Of a stretch of DNA of 21,229 bases, positions 1-9,885 are shown piece after piece. The DNA comes from Saccoglossus kowalevskii (lineage: Eukaryota; Hemichordata; Enteropneusta; Harrimaniidae), in assembly GCF_000003605.2 (NCBI RefSeq), contig NW_003131371.1, positions 13,949 to 35,177 of the forward strand, given 5' to 3'. The notes beneath the pieces were generated by a model. That model searched no databases and had not been told where the DNA came from. It saw only the letters and a list, made by a program, of their open reading frames with translations. The translations under genes and the position numbers were made by a program. Positions within the stretch are counted from its first letter, which is position 1. Each line of letters starts with the position of its first letter.

Positions 1-60
1 GTTCATACTTGATTTAGGAAATATAGTATGTTGTGGTTGCAATTAACGATTTAGGTCAAC
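1..60. repeat. Promoter-block repeat, copy 1
   Basis: The block starting CATACTTGA, then GGAAATATAGTAT and GTGGTT, recurs in diverged form at 1150-1200, 4530-4600 and 11728-11790. In the last two places it lies just upstream (minus strand) of an ACSF2-like gene and includes its TATA box. Here and at 1150 no gene follows on the left, and the TATA part is not preserved. The simplest reading is a remnant of further tandem units. Positions 150-240 also resemble 8275-8365. I see no gene in 60-650. Confidence 0.5.
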
Positions 61-1149
61 CTATTTGTTTAATTGTCTGGACGTAATATTTTGATACACG
101 CTTTATTGTGTATTATTAATTTGGAGGCAAACGTATATTATTAATTTTACAGCATAATATTCGGAATACTTAAAACATATAACAGCGAAATCAACTGTAA
201 TCATTTGGGCATATATTGATACAGCATAGTCACTATCGTATTTGCAGATTTGTAGCACGCTAAGTAACTTTTAGAAAATGTGTCAGTACAGATAAATTTT
301 GTCCTTGTTTTTTTTACCTGTAGCTCTTTCAAACAAAATAACTAGTTAAATTGACGAATGAAGTGATCTGAGCAAGATTTATCCAACTTAAAACCAACAA
401 CCGAAATATGAATCAACATGGGTTATTTAGGTTGTGGAATGATGATTTTGCACAGACTTTGTCAAGAATTTGTTAATATACGAATAATGGTACGCAAACA
501 CAATATTTAATTGTATAAGACGCGCCATCTGGAGCAATTGTTATAGAATTAACGAGCCTCACAAATGCGATTTACATGTTACCTTTATGTTCAAAAACTA
601 AGGTGGCATCAAGCCATATTTCAGCCTTAGCTCGTAAAGTTCCTAGGGAAAATGGACGGGAATAAATACAATGTGATTGCAGTTTGTACATTTGTCTTGA
701 ATTAAATCCCTCAAAATCTTTTCAAAATAAAAAGTGTATTCAATTACTTAAGTCACAAATATACAAATAATAATAAGGAACGCGTATTAAATAAAACGCG
801 CTGTACAATGTTTCTGACAATTGAAAAAGTCTGTTTTATAGAATTATATATGTCACAATAGTATAGTTTATTATATGAAAAGCTGTCTAGAAATATTTTG
901 GAATCGCGCCGAGTGATGTCAACACATTGTATATGGCCCTTGACATTCAATAACCGGCTTTATAGGGTGTATCCAGTGCGCTTTTTCTCAAGTTGTATAT
1001 ATATATAAACCTGATTTTGACATAGTGACCTTATAAAAGTCAAGACAGCGGACGTTTTAATTGTCACGACGAACGTGTTTTTTTTAGGGGGGCAATTATT
1101 CAATCCGACTAAACGAACATTTCAAAAATCCGGCATAATAAGCCCATGA

Positions 1150-1200
1150 GATAAATCCATACTTGAATCAGGGAATATAGTATTTGTATGGTGTTTCAAT
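1150..1200. repeat. Promoter-block repeat, copy 2
   Basis: This contains CCATACTTGAAT, then GGAATATAGTATT and GTGGT-like sequence, matching the block upstream of both long ACSF2-like copies (4530 and 11728). No ACSF2 coding sequence lies next to it, so it is either a relic of another unit or a short dispersed repeat. Confidence 0.5.
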
Positions 1201-1274
1201 TAGTGATTTAGTACAACTTATAAACAGAATAAACGACATGGTAAATACTACTCAAATCAAAGTAAATACGTACT

Positions 1275-1357
1275 GCATGCGTGAATCGAACCGGCGCTGG
1301 AGTACGACACCTAGCTTCTCGTCACAACACGTCTTCCCCCTCAGCCATCGGGCATCC
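1275..1357 (-). ncRNA. tRNA-like segment with Pol III A and B boxes (SINE head or pseudo-tRNA)
   Basis: On the minus strand, TGGCTGAGGGGG (1347-1336) fits the A box consensus except at one base, and GGTTCGATTC (1292-1283) is a perfect B box. Total length is 83 nt with the long spacing of a class II (Leu/Ser-type) tRNA. The acceptor, anticodon and T stems pair poorly (only about three of five pairs in the T stem), so it is not a working tRNA. A tRNA-derived SINE head is the best explanation. It lies in the part of unit A that unit C lacks, which fits an insertion after duplication. Confidence 0.4.
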
Positions 1358-2670
1358 CTGAAAAATGGAAGCTTAATAAAGCAGAGATCCGCGTCACAAA
1401 GGGCAGCCATATTGCGGAAAGGCCTTCAGATCTGGCTGCACTACGATGGTGAATGCCGAAAGTAATGGTACAGCATTATAACAGTGAATAAGTACTGAAA
1501 AATAATTGTAAACTCATAGTTATGAATATAAATATAATCTATTGTCTGTGAATATATTTGTTATTAATTATTTTGATTATATTTTAGTTTACTATTAACT
1601 ATATCTGATATAGAGTCAGTTTTGAGTTCGTTTGGGTCGATTTGAATTATTTTTGGCTCTTTAGTCGTTTCAGAATTTTGCTTCCTGTTTCCATTTCGAT
1701 TTCTTCCGTTTCCTCAATATATAATATAAGAGAATTGACCGTCGTGCCAGTAAATATTTTACGAATTATCTCAACAATTACATTTTCAAATTCAATTCGA
1801 TTTTTTATTAGGTGTGAACACATTTTCAAATTAGGGCAAGTGAAAATACACCATTAACACCCATGTAAAATGAATTCCTTAAAATTTCGAATCATCAACC
1901 AATTGCATAGTGGGCATATGACATAAAACACAAGTACACACTATGTAAGTATATTTTAAACAACGCACTTTATTCCACGTGAGAAGGAGTGAACAGGAAA
2001 TGACCGATCGACCTATTAGCATGGATAGCGGGTTAATTTTATAATCACAAGGAAATATATGACACACTTCTCAATCAATACTAACATCAAAATTATTTGA
2101 TGTTTGACATTCGTTGCACTGATCAATAACTGAAAAACAAGATACATTATGGAACACATTATGTCTCAATACTTCAACTTAATTATCTATTTTAAATCAG
2201 ACAACCAATATTTGTTAAGTAAGTGTTATTAAATATTATCTGAATGAAAATTGTAATTACATGTACTATCCTGCATGAATGTATAGCTTACAAATCTTGT
2301 GTATGCTATAGTTCACCGAGTGATAACAAATTATTAGAAACAACAAACACATCTCTACATAGGCACTGTAATATTTTGATATATCTGCCAAAATATACCA
2401 GTCCACCCAGATCCCAAACATAATAAATGATAAATAAATAATAAGAAAAGCTGCAAGCATTATATCTACCCATTATTCAGCCATCCCATGCCTTCTGCTA
2501 CATTTAAAGTTGATCAGGCACAAAAATTATTCGAATATTCAGACTCTTGTACTGCCCAGGTATTTTCTAATTAACAGGGCTTTACTCGCAGTACGAAATC
2601 GAAATTATACAGCCTGGATAATTAGAAGGCAGGATACCAGAAAATTTGGTATAATATACCTTTCAAACAG

Positions 2671-4337
2671 TTACAGTCCAAGGCGTGCAACCGCTTCCTT
2701 TATAATAGCTTTTCGATTTACTTTCAAACCCATTGTAGGAAAATTTGTAAAAAAGAGAATGTAACGTGGCATACTCAATGGAGACACCTTCCCAGCCAAG
2801 AATTCCAGCATTTCATCCATGGTACAAGTGGATTTTTCTTTGGGCACAAGACAAAGGCAGATTTCGTTAACGAGTTTCTCATCAGGAACAGGGACTACTT
2901 GGGCGTCTTTCAATTTTGGATGGTCTCCTAGATGGTTCGTGATTTCTGCCGGATATACATTGAGTGTTCCTTTTATAATCATGTCATCGTTTCTGCCTAA
3001 TATAACCAACCGACCATCTTCATCCATCTGACCGAGATCCCCAGTATAATACCAACCACATGCATCTTTAACTTTCTCTGTACGTTCCCTGTCGCCATAA
3101 TAACACTGGAATAGATACGGTCCACGAACCCATATTTCACCCCTAGTATTGACAGGCACAATGTTTTGATCTTTGTCCGTGATCTTCACTTCACAGTTAT
3201 GAATTATTTGGGTTTTCCCACGAATTCTATCTTCCACTGTATCCATTATATCCCCTATGCTGATATCCTGGGCTTCATTTGATCCATACACGATAACAGT
3301 ATTAGGGCATAGTAATTTAATTGCATTTAGAATGTTGCCTTCTGAATAAACGTTTCCTGTGCACCAGCATCTTTTCAAAGACGAAAGATCAAAGCTAGTA
3401 ATATTTTGCTGGTTGAGAGCTTGTGATAAAAACAGAGGAAACAACACTACGAAATTACATTTTTCTTGCTCGATAGCTTCCAATGCACCAGAGAAATCTT
3501 CTGCAGATCTGGGCCAAACCAGAGTTGCACCCCACGTTAAAAGCATGGTTTGATATATATGACAATATGAACCAAGGCCTGCTAACTTTAGAACTTTTAT
3601 TATGCCTTCATCATTGGTTGCAGCATTGCGTTTTGAAGCATACAAGTTTTCTATGTTAGCTCTTTGTGTACGAACCACAGGTTTCGGGAATCCGGTGCTA
3701 CCAGAAGTGAAGGTTATTATATAAGGATCATCAACACTGACTTTGTTCTTCAAAGTTTGAATAAACTGATCTTCTTCTGCTCGGCCACGCCCTTGTTAGC
3801 ATGCATCACAATGCTGTATCCGAGTAGAGGGCAATCATCATCGAATGTTACAATGTTTCGCAATGATGGTACATGAGATAATTTTGATGTGCCAGATTCT
3901 ATATCAGGAGTAACTTGTTTTAATTGTTTATATTGGTCATACTGGCTAAAACCGACAAACAAAACTGAACACTCTGTTTGATTTATTATGTATCTCAAAC
4001 GATCAGCTGATTGTAACTCTGCTAATTCAATTGTGATTAGTCCAGCTCTAATAGCAGCTGAATTCAATAGCATCCACTCGTATCCATCACCCATCCAGAG
4101 ACAAACTCGCTCACCAGGTTTCAGACCGAGCTTCACCAAATCACAAGCAAGCTGGTTGGTTTCATCTACAAATTGCTTGAAAGATATTCGCACGCCACTT
4201 TCGCAGAAAACAAGTGCATCTCTATCTGGAAATCGTCTGACGGCCTCATCTTGTAGTTCATTGAAAGTCTTCCCAATGAAGGGTTGCGCTGACGCTCTGT
4301 GATAGTAGCTCTTCTGTATATTGCATTTATTGCTCAT
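2671..4337 (-). pseudogene. ACSF2-like acyl-CoA synthetase, frameshifted copy
   Basis: This is a full-length homologue of the intact copy at 9886-11568, but it is split. The first 195-codon frame (4337-3750) matches through the residues just before the linker, then runs into a stop; the rest (to 2671) is open in another frame with no ATG at its beginning. Near 3794-3797 this copy lacks 7 bases present in the intact copy (at about 11012-11018), which explains the shift. The downstream part keeps the usual adenylation motifs: the TSGSTG phosphate loop, YGSNE (with the glutamate that normally helps bind magnesium), YTGD, GRNDD and the C-terminal lysine in GLKVNRK. The family activates fatty acids to acyl-AMP and then acyl-CoA. 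No second disabling change was found, so the break may be recent. An assembly error is less likely for 7 bases but not excluded. Confidence 0.88.
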
Positions 4338-4345
4338 TTCGAACT

Positions 4346-4454
4346 CTGGGAATTAGAAGTGAAATAATTATTACATATCATATACTGATCTTCATTCCAC
4401 ATGATACTATTTTATCTATATGCACTTTGGGGCACTTCACATCAATTCACTCAC
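4346..4454 (-). other. Predicted 5'-leader intron of the broken ACSF2-like copy
   Basis: On the minus strand there is a CTG/GTGAGT donor at 4454-4449 and a pyrimidine-rich acceptor ending in CCCAG at 4346, nine bases before the ATG at 4337. The same layout occurs before the intact copy (11662-11577). Intron length would be 109 bases. This is inferred from splice consensus and from conservation of the layout. Confidence 0.55.
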
Positions 4455-4569
4455 CAGTTCCAAATAATTACCTCATGATTTGAAATAGTTGGTCATGGCG
4501 AATACATAATACTTTTCTGGCAACCCACCAACCCATACTTGAATTGTGAAAATATAATATTTTGTGGTA

Positions 4570-4577
4570 TATTTATA
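4570..4577 (-). promoter_or_regulatory. TATA box of the broken ACSF2-like copy
   Basis: TATAAATA on the minus strand lies about 115 bases before the predicted leader-intron donor, at the same place in the duplicated promoter block as TATATAAAG at 11776-11768. Transcription would begin near 4540. Confidence 0.45.
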
Positions 4578-4959
4578 TAATATTTAATCTCATAACTATA
4601 TTTCATCATATTTTACGATGTTCGAATGAGCATATGTTACTCTTACATTTTTAGCAGACACTTCATAAGGATATTCAGTATTGTGAGCCAATTTTAAATA
4701 AAATAACAATAATGTGACATACATTTTATTTGTATTCGATCTTGGCGAGAATTCTGATGATATGCTCGATTCGCAATAAAATGCAGCGTGGACATGAAAT
4801 AACTGCGCAAGGGTGAATTGTTAATTGTGGAGTTTTTGCAGATGTGTTTCATGAATTTTTAATTTAATGAATTAGGTAGATGACAAAATCGGTAATAATT
4901 TCCACATTGGGTACCTCATACTAAATACACACGGTAAAAATAATACAGCAGATTGCAAT

Positions 4960-5440
4960 GCTTTATTTATATATCTATAGCCACGAAAATAATTCGGCCG
5001 CTATGTGAATGTATAGAGTGTAAATATTACTGTGGTGTTTTATATACATATACATCTAGAATGCAATAACAATGTTTTTTCTGGCAATGAAAGTAACTTA
5101 AACACTAAAAACACAAACAAAACAATACATGTAGTTTATTTTTACGCTTATTGCAATAAAACGATTAATTAGGTTTAATTTGGCTACTTCTGGTCCACTT
5201 TAATTTAGATATTTCTGCACGATCATTTGACGTTCGACAGTATTTAATATACTACTAATGAATAAGACGACGACATAATACCAGATGAGGAAGGAAATGC
5301 GACTTACCTTACTTCTACACGGGTGCTGTCAAAAAACGAAGTTGAATCCAATAGCTTAATAAGTGTGAATGGTAAATCTACATATATATGTTACGTTCAC
5401 TTCTCATGTACCGTATGCAACACGTGAGGGCGTATGCCCA
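4960..5440. repeat. Repeat Y, copy 1
   Basis: This is diverged but collinear with about 15560-16110. Matching blocks include TTTATATA...CCACGAAAATAATT (4964 on), AATGCAATAAAACGA...TTTAATTTAGATATTTC (5150-5215, compare 15836-15905) and TCTCATGTACCGTATGCAACAC (5403-5424, compare 16078-16100). No coding potential is seen. Repeat X follows it in both places, so Y and X form a larger duplicated unit. About 4600-4960 holds nothing I recognise. Confidence 0.55.
5302..5309 (-). other. Strong isolated splice donor
   Basis: AAG/GTAAGT on the minus strand is a near-consensus 5' splice site, with the intron starting at 5307. It lies upstream of the broken ACSF2-like copy, so it could end a distal non-coding first exon. 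No other support is visible. Confidence 0.2.
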
Positions 5441-5715
5441 TGGCGTTATAAATATCTACCTACCATTTCTATGAATAAGTCATATCAAATAATATGATTT
5501 TAATGATCTGCCCAAGTACGAGTGCGGAAAAGGCAGAGAAAACGAAATTTGATTGCACTCCATTAGCAACTCATGTGCTACGTTGTGTAGATAACGCTGG
5601 TGATGTTCTTATTTTGATTGGCATTAAGAAAACGCTCTGATTTATCAAGACATTTTTATGATGCAATTGCCTCAGTTGGCTCAGTTGGCTGATGAAGCTT
5701 AAGATAAGAGACATG

Positions 5716-6130
5716 GCAAAGTCAAGTCACCAAGAAATCACATGTTTGGTGAGTAATGACGATGAATTGTGTAACCATAATAATATGTTTAATGTAAATT
5801 TCTACTTTTTATTTCAATTTGCCCAATGCAGCCAACTTAGCTGCCCCAGATACAAAACAGAATAGGCTAAATATTCTAATCCACTTGCCTCAGTGTCAAA
5901 AACGTTTGTGTTGTTTGTAGCAATAGGGTAAAACGCATTAAATATTCACAAAACGTTACTAAGCATGCTACTATAACAACGTATATATCTTATGGAAGCT
6001 TAGATAGACGAATATTGGGACTTTTTTACTGTTTTTACAATTGCAAACATTGTTTTGGTCCTTGTGACAATGAAATGTAGCCCGAAGGGTTGCATTCATT
6101 ACTATATATGCAACTCTAATTTTGATATAT
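5716..6130 (+). repeat. Repeat X, copy 1
   Basis: This is one member of a diverged direct-repeat family, with others at about 12316-12990, 14053-14320 and 16430-16570. Shared landmarks in order are GTCAAGTCAC, ATGACGATGAATTGTG, GATACAAAACAGAA, AAATATTCTAATCCAC, a GTGTCAAAAACGTTTG block, GCAATAGGGTAAAACGCAT and GCAACTCTAAT. The ATG frame closes after 13 codons here, so conservation is not at protein level. I do not recognise the family. Confidence 0.6.
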
Positions 6131-6142
6131 CCGAGGCCCCTA

Positions 6143-6297
6143 TATTAGGAGATAGCAATTTAATAGCATCGAATGATACAATGTTTCGCAATAATGGTAC
6201 AATTTTGATGTGCCAGATTCTATATCAGTTGTAACTTGTTTGGCGTTTTCATCTTGCAATTCGTGAAAAGTCTTTCTTCGCAAGGGCTGCTCATTCT
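6143..6297 (-). pseudogene. Deletion-scarred relic of an ACSF2-like gene (N-terminal half)
   Basis: Three short homologous pieces stand in the original order but are fused by internal deletions. Piece one, 6143-6167, matches the part before the YGSN motif (compare 3299-3330). Piece two, 6165-6240, matches 3837-3920. Piece three, 6241-6290, matches the N-terminal segment around KTFHELQD (compare 11463-11512). An ATG (6294-6292) survives but is out of frame with the homologous codons. The copy cannot encode a working enzyme. Confidence 0.8.
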
Positions 6298-6690
6298 CGA
6301 ATTTGGGAAATTGAAATAAAACAATTATTCATACATTTATAAGGGTACCTGGTACTATTTCATCTTTAGCCTCTTTATAACCATTTACATCACCATTCTC
6401 ACAAATTTACATGTAGTAAATACGAATTTAAGTAGTTCTTCATTTAAAGTAGATGCATCATAAGGAAGAAACATCATTATAAACGATTGTTTTGATATTA
6501 ACGAATATAGAACAATTCAAATGATAATCAAATGATTTGACCACAGTGAATTTGTCGTTGATGAAACAAACGTCCAGTGACAGAGCTCTGACATGAGGGA
6601 ACATGCATATGCAAGACGAAGTTTTTATACTTCACCATCACTGGCAGTACACAGAATACTCATGACACAGGATTATCGTATGTCATAGTC
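6298..6690. repeat. Duplicated ACSF2 5' flank beside the relic
   Basis: Positions 6298-6415 match the leader-intron region of the intact copy (11575-11690), and 6530-6690 match 11820-12010 (shared GAGCTCTGAC, then a diverged TTTTTATA..TTC(A/G)CCA block). The acceptor base has decayed: the minus strand reads CAATTTCCCAA where the intact gene has CAATTTCTCAG, and the donor reads GTAAAT instead of GTAAGT. The TATA block is not found here. Confidence 0.7.
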
Positions 6691-7647
6691 CTTGAAATAA
6701 CACATAAAGTAAAATTATTACTCTCTCAATCTGTGTTATAATTCTAATTCCTCTCATCTGTCATAGGTGTATTTTGTAACGATAACCCCGAAAGGATTGT
6801 CAGATCGATATAATTGTGAGCTGTACATCCTGTTTCAATCTTATCATACTCGTCAAACTAATTGAATCAACAACCCCAATAAGATCTATATGCTACAGTG
6901 GGCTATAAACAGAAAAATATTTGAAGTAAATTTAATCATTGATTCTCGATTAAACAACGTCACATGCAATATATTGTTCTTTCTTGACAACGTGATTCGC
7001 AAATTTAGCCTCGTGTTACCAAATGTCTGTAGAGATTCTGTACAAATCCAAGCAAATATGTCACTTAGAAAAGTTCGGCAATTGATTTCCAGAGCACCCA
7101 TTGCTGTATGTATTTCCGTTCAGCCAATGGTGATATGGTTACATTAGCTATGTTTGTTATACGCTGTATCATGCACACAGTGACATAACTGCAAAATGTG
7201 TTGGTTATTTGATGACTGCGAATCAATTCCAGAGAATTCAAATGTTAATCGTTAACTAACTATTCGGTCTGAATAAGAAGAAAGGGCGAATTCAAAGGAA
7301 ATAGTGAATTTAAATTGTGCCTGCAGATACGTGAATCAGCATTGCATTCAGAAACACGATTGTTGGCACCAACAAATATTCTTGCAATACAATCTATAAC
7401 CAATTACTATGCTCAAACCATCATAAAAAGATGTATAATATATATTCTTTGAATCGAAATTGCCAGTAGAACACTCATCTGTTCCGACAAACCTAACCCG
7501 TATATTGCAACTGTCAACTACAATCTTAATAATAAATCATGCACAGAAATTAGCATACAAGTTAGTATCAATGTAAAGTGATGTATGGGTACCCACAATG
7601 CAATTTGTTATTCCCACTCGTTGTTCATTGTCGTAATGTTTATAGAG
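6691..7647. other. No recognisable gene
   Basis: The stretch is AT-rich and unique within the window. Overlapping open frames on both strands at 6886-7147 (71 and 85 codons) have no recognisable domain or splice context, so I treat them as chance. Confidence 0.5.
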
Positions 7648-9625
7648 AAGATGAACGGAGCATAAGTATAATGTGATTACAGTTTGTATATTTGTCTTGA
7701 ATTAAATTAAAAAAAAAACTTTTGAAAAAATTATGTCCTGATAATTTTAAAAATGTGTTAAATTACATAAGTCACAAATATGCGTGATTAAATATTATTA
7801 CCCGACAAACATGTTTTTTTCCAATTCAAAATAATAAAAGAGAACGCGTATTAAATATTATATCTGGAGTCGGAAAAGTCACATAAACCGTGCAGTACAA
7901 CATAACTGGCAATTAAAAAAGTCTGTGTGACTCGAATTATATATGTCACAAAAGTAAAGTTTATTAAATGACAAGCTGTCTATAAAGATTTTGGAATCGC
8001 GCCGAGTGATGTCAACACATTGTATATGACCCTCGGCATTCTTTAACTGGCTGCGTAAGGCGTATCCATGTTTTTTTTTTCTTCTTAAGTTGAATCGAAT
8101 ATATATAAAGCAGATTTTGACACGGTAACCTTAAAAAACAACCTTATCTGTTAGCTAGATTTAAAGGTTGAGTATCAAAGCACAATAATTTAAGTAGCTT
8201 CGTATTGACTCAGGTCAAGACAACGGACTTGTTTTATTCTCATGACGTTAAGTTTTATTTTTTTTACATTTTAAATCATCCGGCGTAATAGTCAGAATAT
8301 CCAAAACATGTAATATCGAAATTGACTGTTGGATAAACATTTGGACATACATTGATACAGGTCAATCACGAGCGGCCTTGTTATCAGACATTAAACCACG
8401 ATCATGACGTCACGCATCGAGGGATTTCCAACTATTCCTATTTGACTTTTCAACGACGTACATCTTTGTTCAGTTCAGCTCCCTCCTCAATATAAAAGAG
8501 ACTTTTCTTCAACAGCAATACCCTGGATTCGAAAACGGTCATCATCGATCATGTAAGACATGGAGTGACTACTCTACTGGCTGAGTTTAGTTTGGGAGCT
8601 GTGAAGTAGTGAATTTAAAAAGTGGCCTATAATAACACATGCATGAATCATTGTTTTTGTGTTGTTTATTATTATGCGAAATATGATTTAATGTCTATTA
8701 GTAGTCTTATTTGTTATTAATTAGCTTTATAATATCTTGATTTAATATTAAGTATATATGATATAGAGACGGCTTTGAGTTCGTTTGGGTCGATTTTACT
8801 TATTTTTGGCTCTTTGGTCATTTTAGAATTTCGCTTCCCTTTTCCATTTCCATTTGTTTTTGTTTCCACAATATGTAATAATACAGAATTGACCATCGTG
8901 CGAGTAACTAATTCACGAATTATCTTATCTTAACACCCCTGTAAAATGAGTTCTTTTAAATTTCGAAGCGTCCAAAAATTGTATAATGGAAATGTGAAAT
9001 GAAAGTCAAGTACACACTATGAAAGTATATTTTAAACAATGTGCTTTATTCTACACGAGAAGGGGTGGACAGGAAATGGCTGACCTGTTATCAGTGATAG
9101 TGGGCTACATTACATTGTCACAAGGAAATATATGTTACACTTCTAAATCAATACTATAGATGATGGTGTAACATAGAAACTTGCATGCACCGAATTATGA
9201 AACATAAGTAACCCGAATAACGGACGTAAATACTGGCGATTGAAACATCACCCTTTAAATCAATAACATAATTTGATGTTTGACGTTCATTGCACTGATA
9301 AATTACTAAAGACAATAAATAAAAATAATGGAACACATTATGTGTCACTGCTTCAACATATTGAAATAAGACAAACAATTATTGCCAAATCATTATTCAA
9401 TGCGGTGTTATTGAAAAAAGTAATTACATTTACTAGCCTGAGTGAATGTATAGCTTAAAAGTCTTGTGTAAGCTATAGGTCTCTCAGTGAAAAAAATATT
9501 ACGAGGAACAACAAACACATCTCAGCATAAAGACCGCTGTTTTGACACTCACTATTTCTGCCAAAATATACCAGACTGCCCAGATACTAAACAGAGTAAA
9601 TAATAATAAAAGCTACTGGCTCTTG
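7648..9625. repeat. Duplicated 3' flank, unit C
   Basis: This is collinear with 650-2470 (see that entry). It has its own insertion of about 100 bases around 9155-9260, absent from unit A after the shared AATCAATACTA block, and a unit-specific segment at about 8370-8690 that holds a promoter-like arrangement. No coding sequence is recognised. Confidence 0.8.
8405..8498 (+). promoter_or_regulatory. Promoter-like region: CRE plus TATA box
   Basis: A perfect cAMP-response element, TGACGTCA (8405-8412), is followed 78 bases later by TATAAAAG (8491-8498) on the plus strand. Transcription would start near 8520. The first ATG (8551) runs straight into a GTAAGA that could be a splice donor. The arrangement is typical of an animal promoter, but no downstream coding exon was identified. 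Confidence 0.35.
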
Positions 9626-9885
9626 ATGTTGCAATTCAGTTAAAATTAAAATGCAATTAAAAATCGCATTATATCCAGCCATTATATATAGCGCAATCCC
9701 CTGCCTTCTGCTATATTTATAGCTTATCAGAGACAAAAACTATTTGAATATCAGATTATAGTACTGCCCACGTATTTTCTATAACTCATAGGGCTCACGT
9801 GACCAAATTGAAACTACAAAGCATGGATAATGATGAAAAGTAGAGGGCAGCATACAACTAAATTTGGCATCATGCACCTTTTTAA

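Larger units (their letters stand above)
650..2470. repeat. Duplicated 3' flank, unit A
   Basis: This stretch is collinear with about 7648-9625. Clear matching blocks are 650-1080 with 7648-8260 (for example the shared GGAATCGCGCCGAGTGATG at 900 and 7990), 1590-1860 with 8750-8950, and 1930-2470 with 9010-9625. Both stretches precede the 3' end of a minus-strand ACSF2-like gene, so they are the downstream flank of the amplified unit. About 1090-1540 has no counterpart in unit C and holds the tRNA-like segment. Open frames here (for example 1642-1857) occur on both strands and are AT-rich, with no recognisable product. Confidence 0.8.

Noticed and set aside
1642-1857. Overlapping frames on both strands near 1640-1860
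   Set aside because: The matching unit C segment (8800-8950) does not keep either frame.
2671-3753. Reading the lower half of the broken ACSF2 copy as its own gene
   Set aside because: It has no ATG at its beginning, lacks the N-terminal subdomain, and continues the upstream frame once the 7-base loss is taken into account.
3988-4302. Plus-strand frames antisense to the ACSF2-like copies (also 11213-11488 and 10641-10928)
   Set aside because: They are shadows of the minus-strand coding sequence; their likeness to each other only reflects the gene duplication.
6886-7147. Overlapping 71- and 85-codon frames
   Set aside because: No family features, no splice or promoter context, ordinary base composition.
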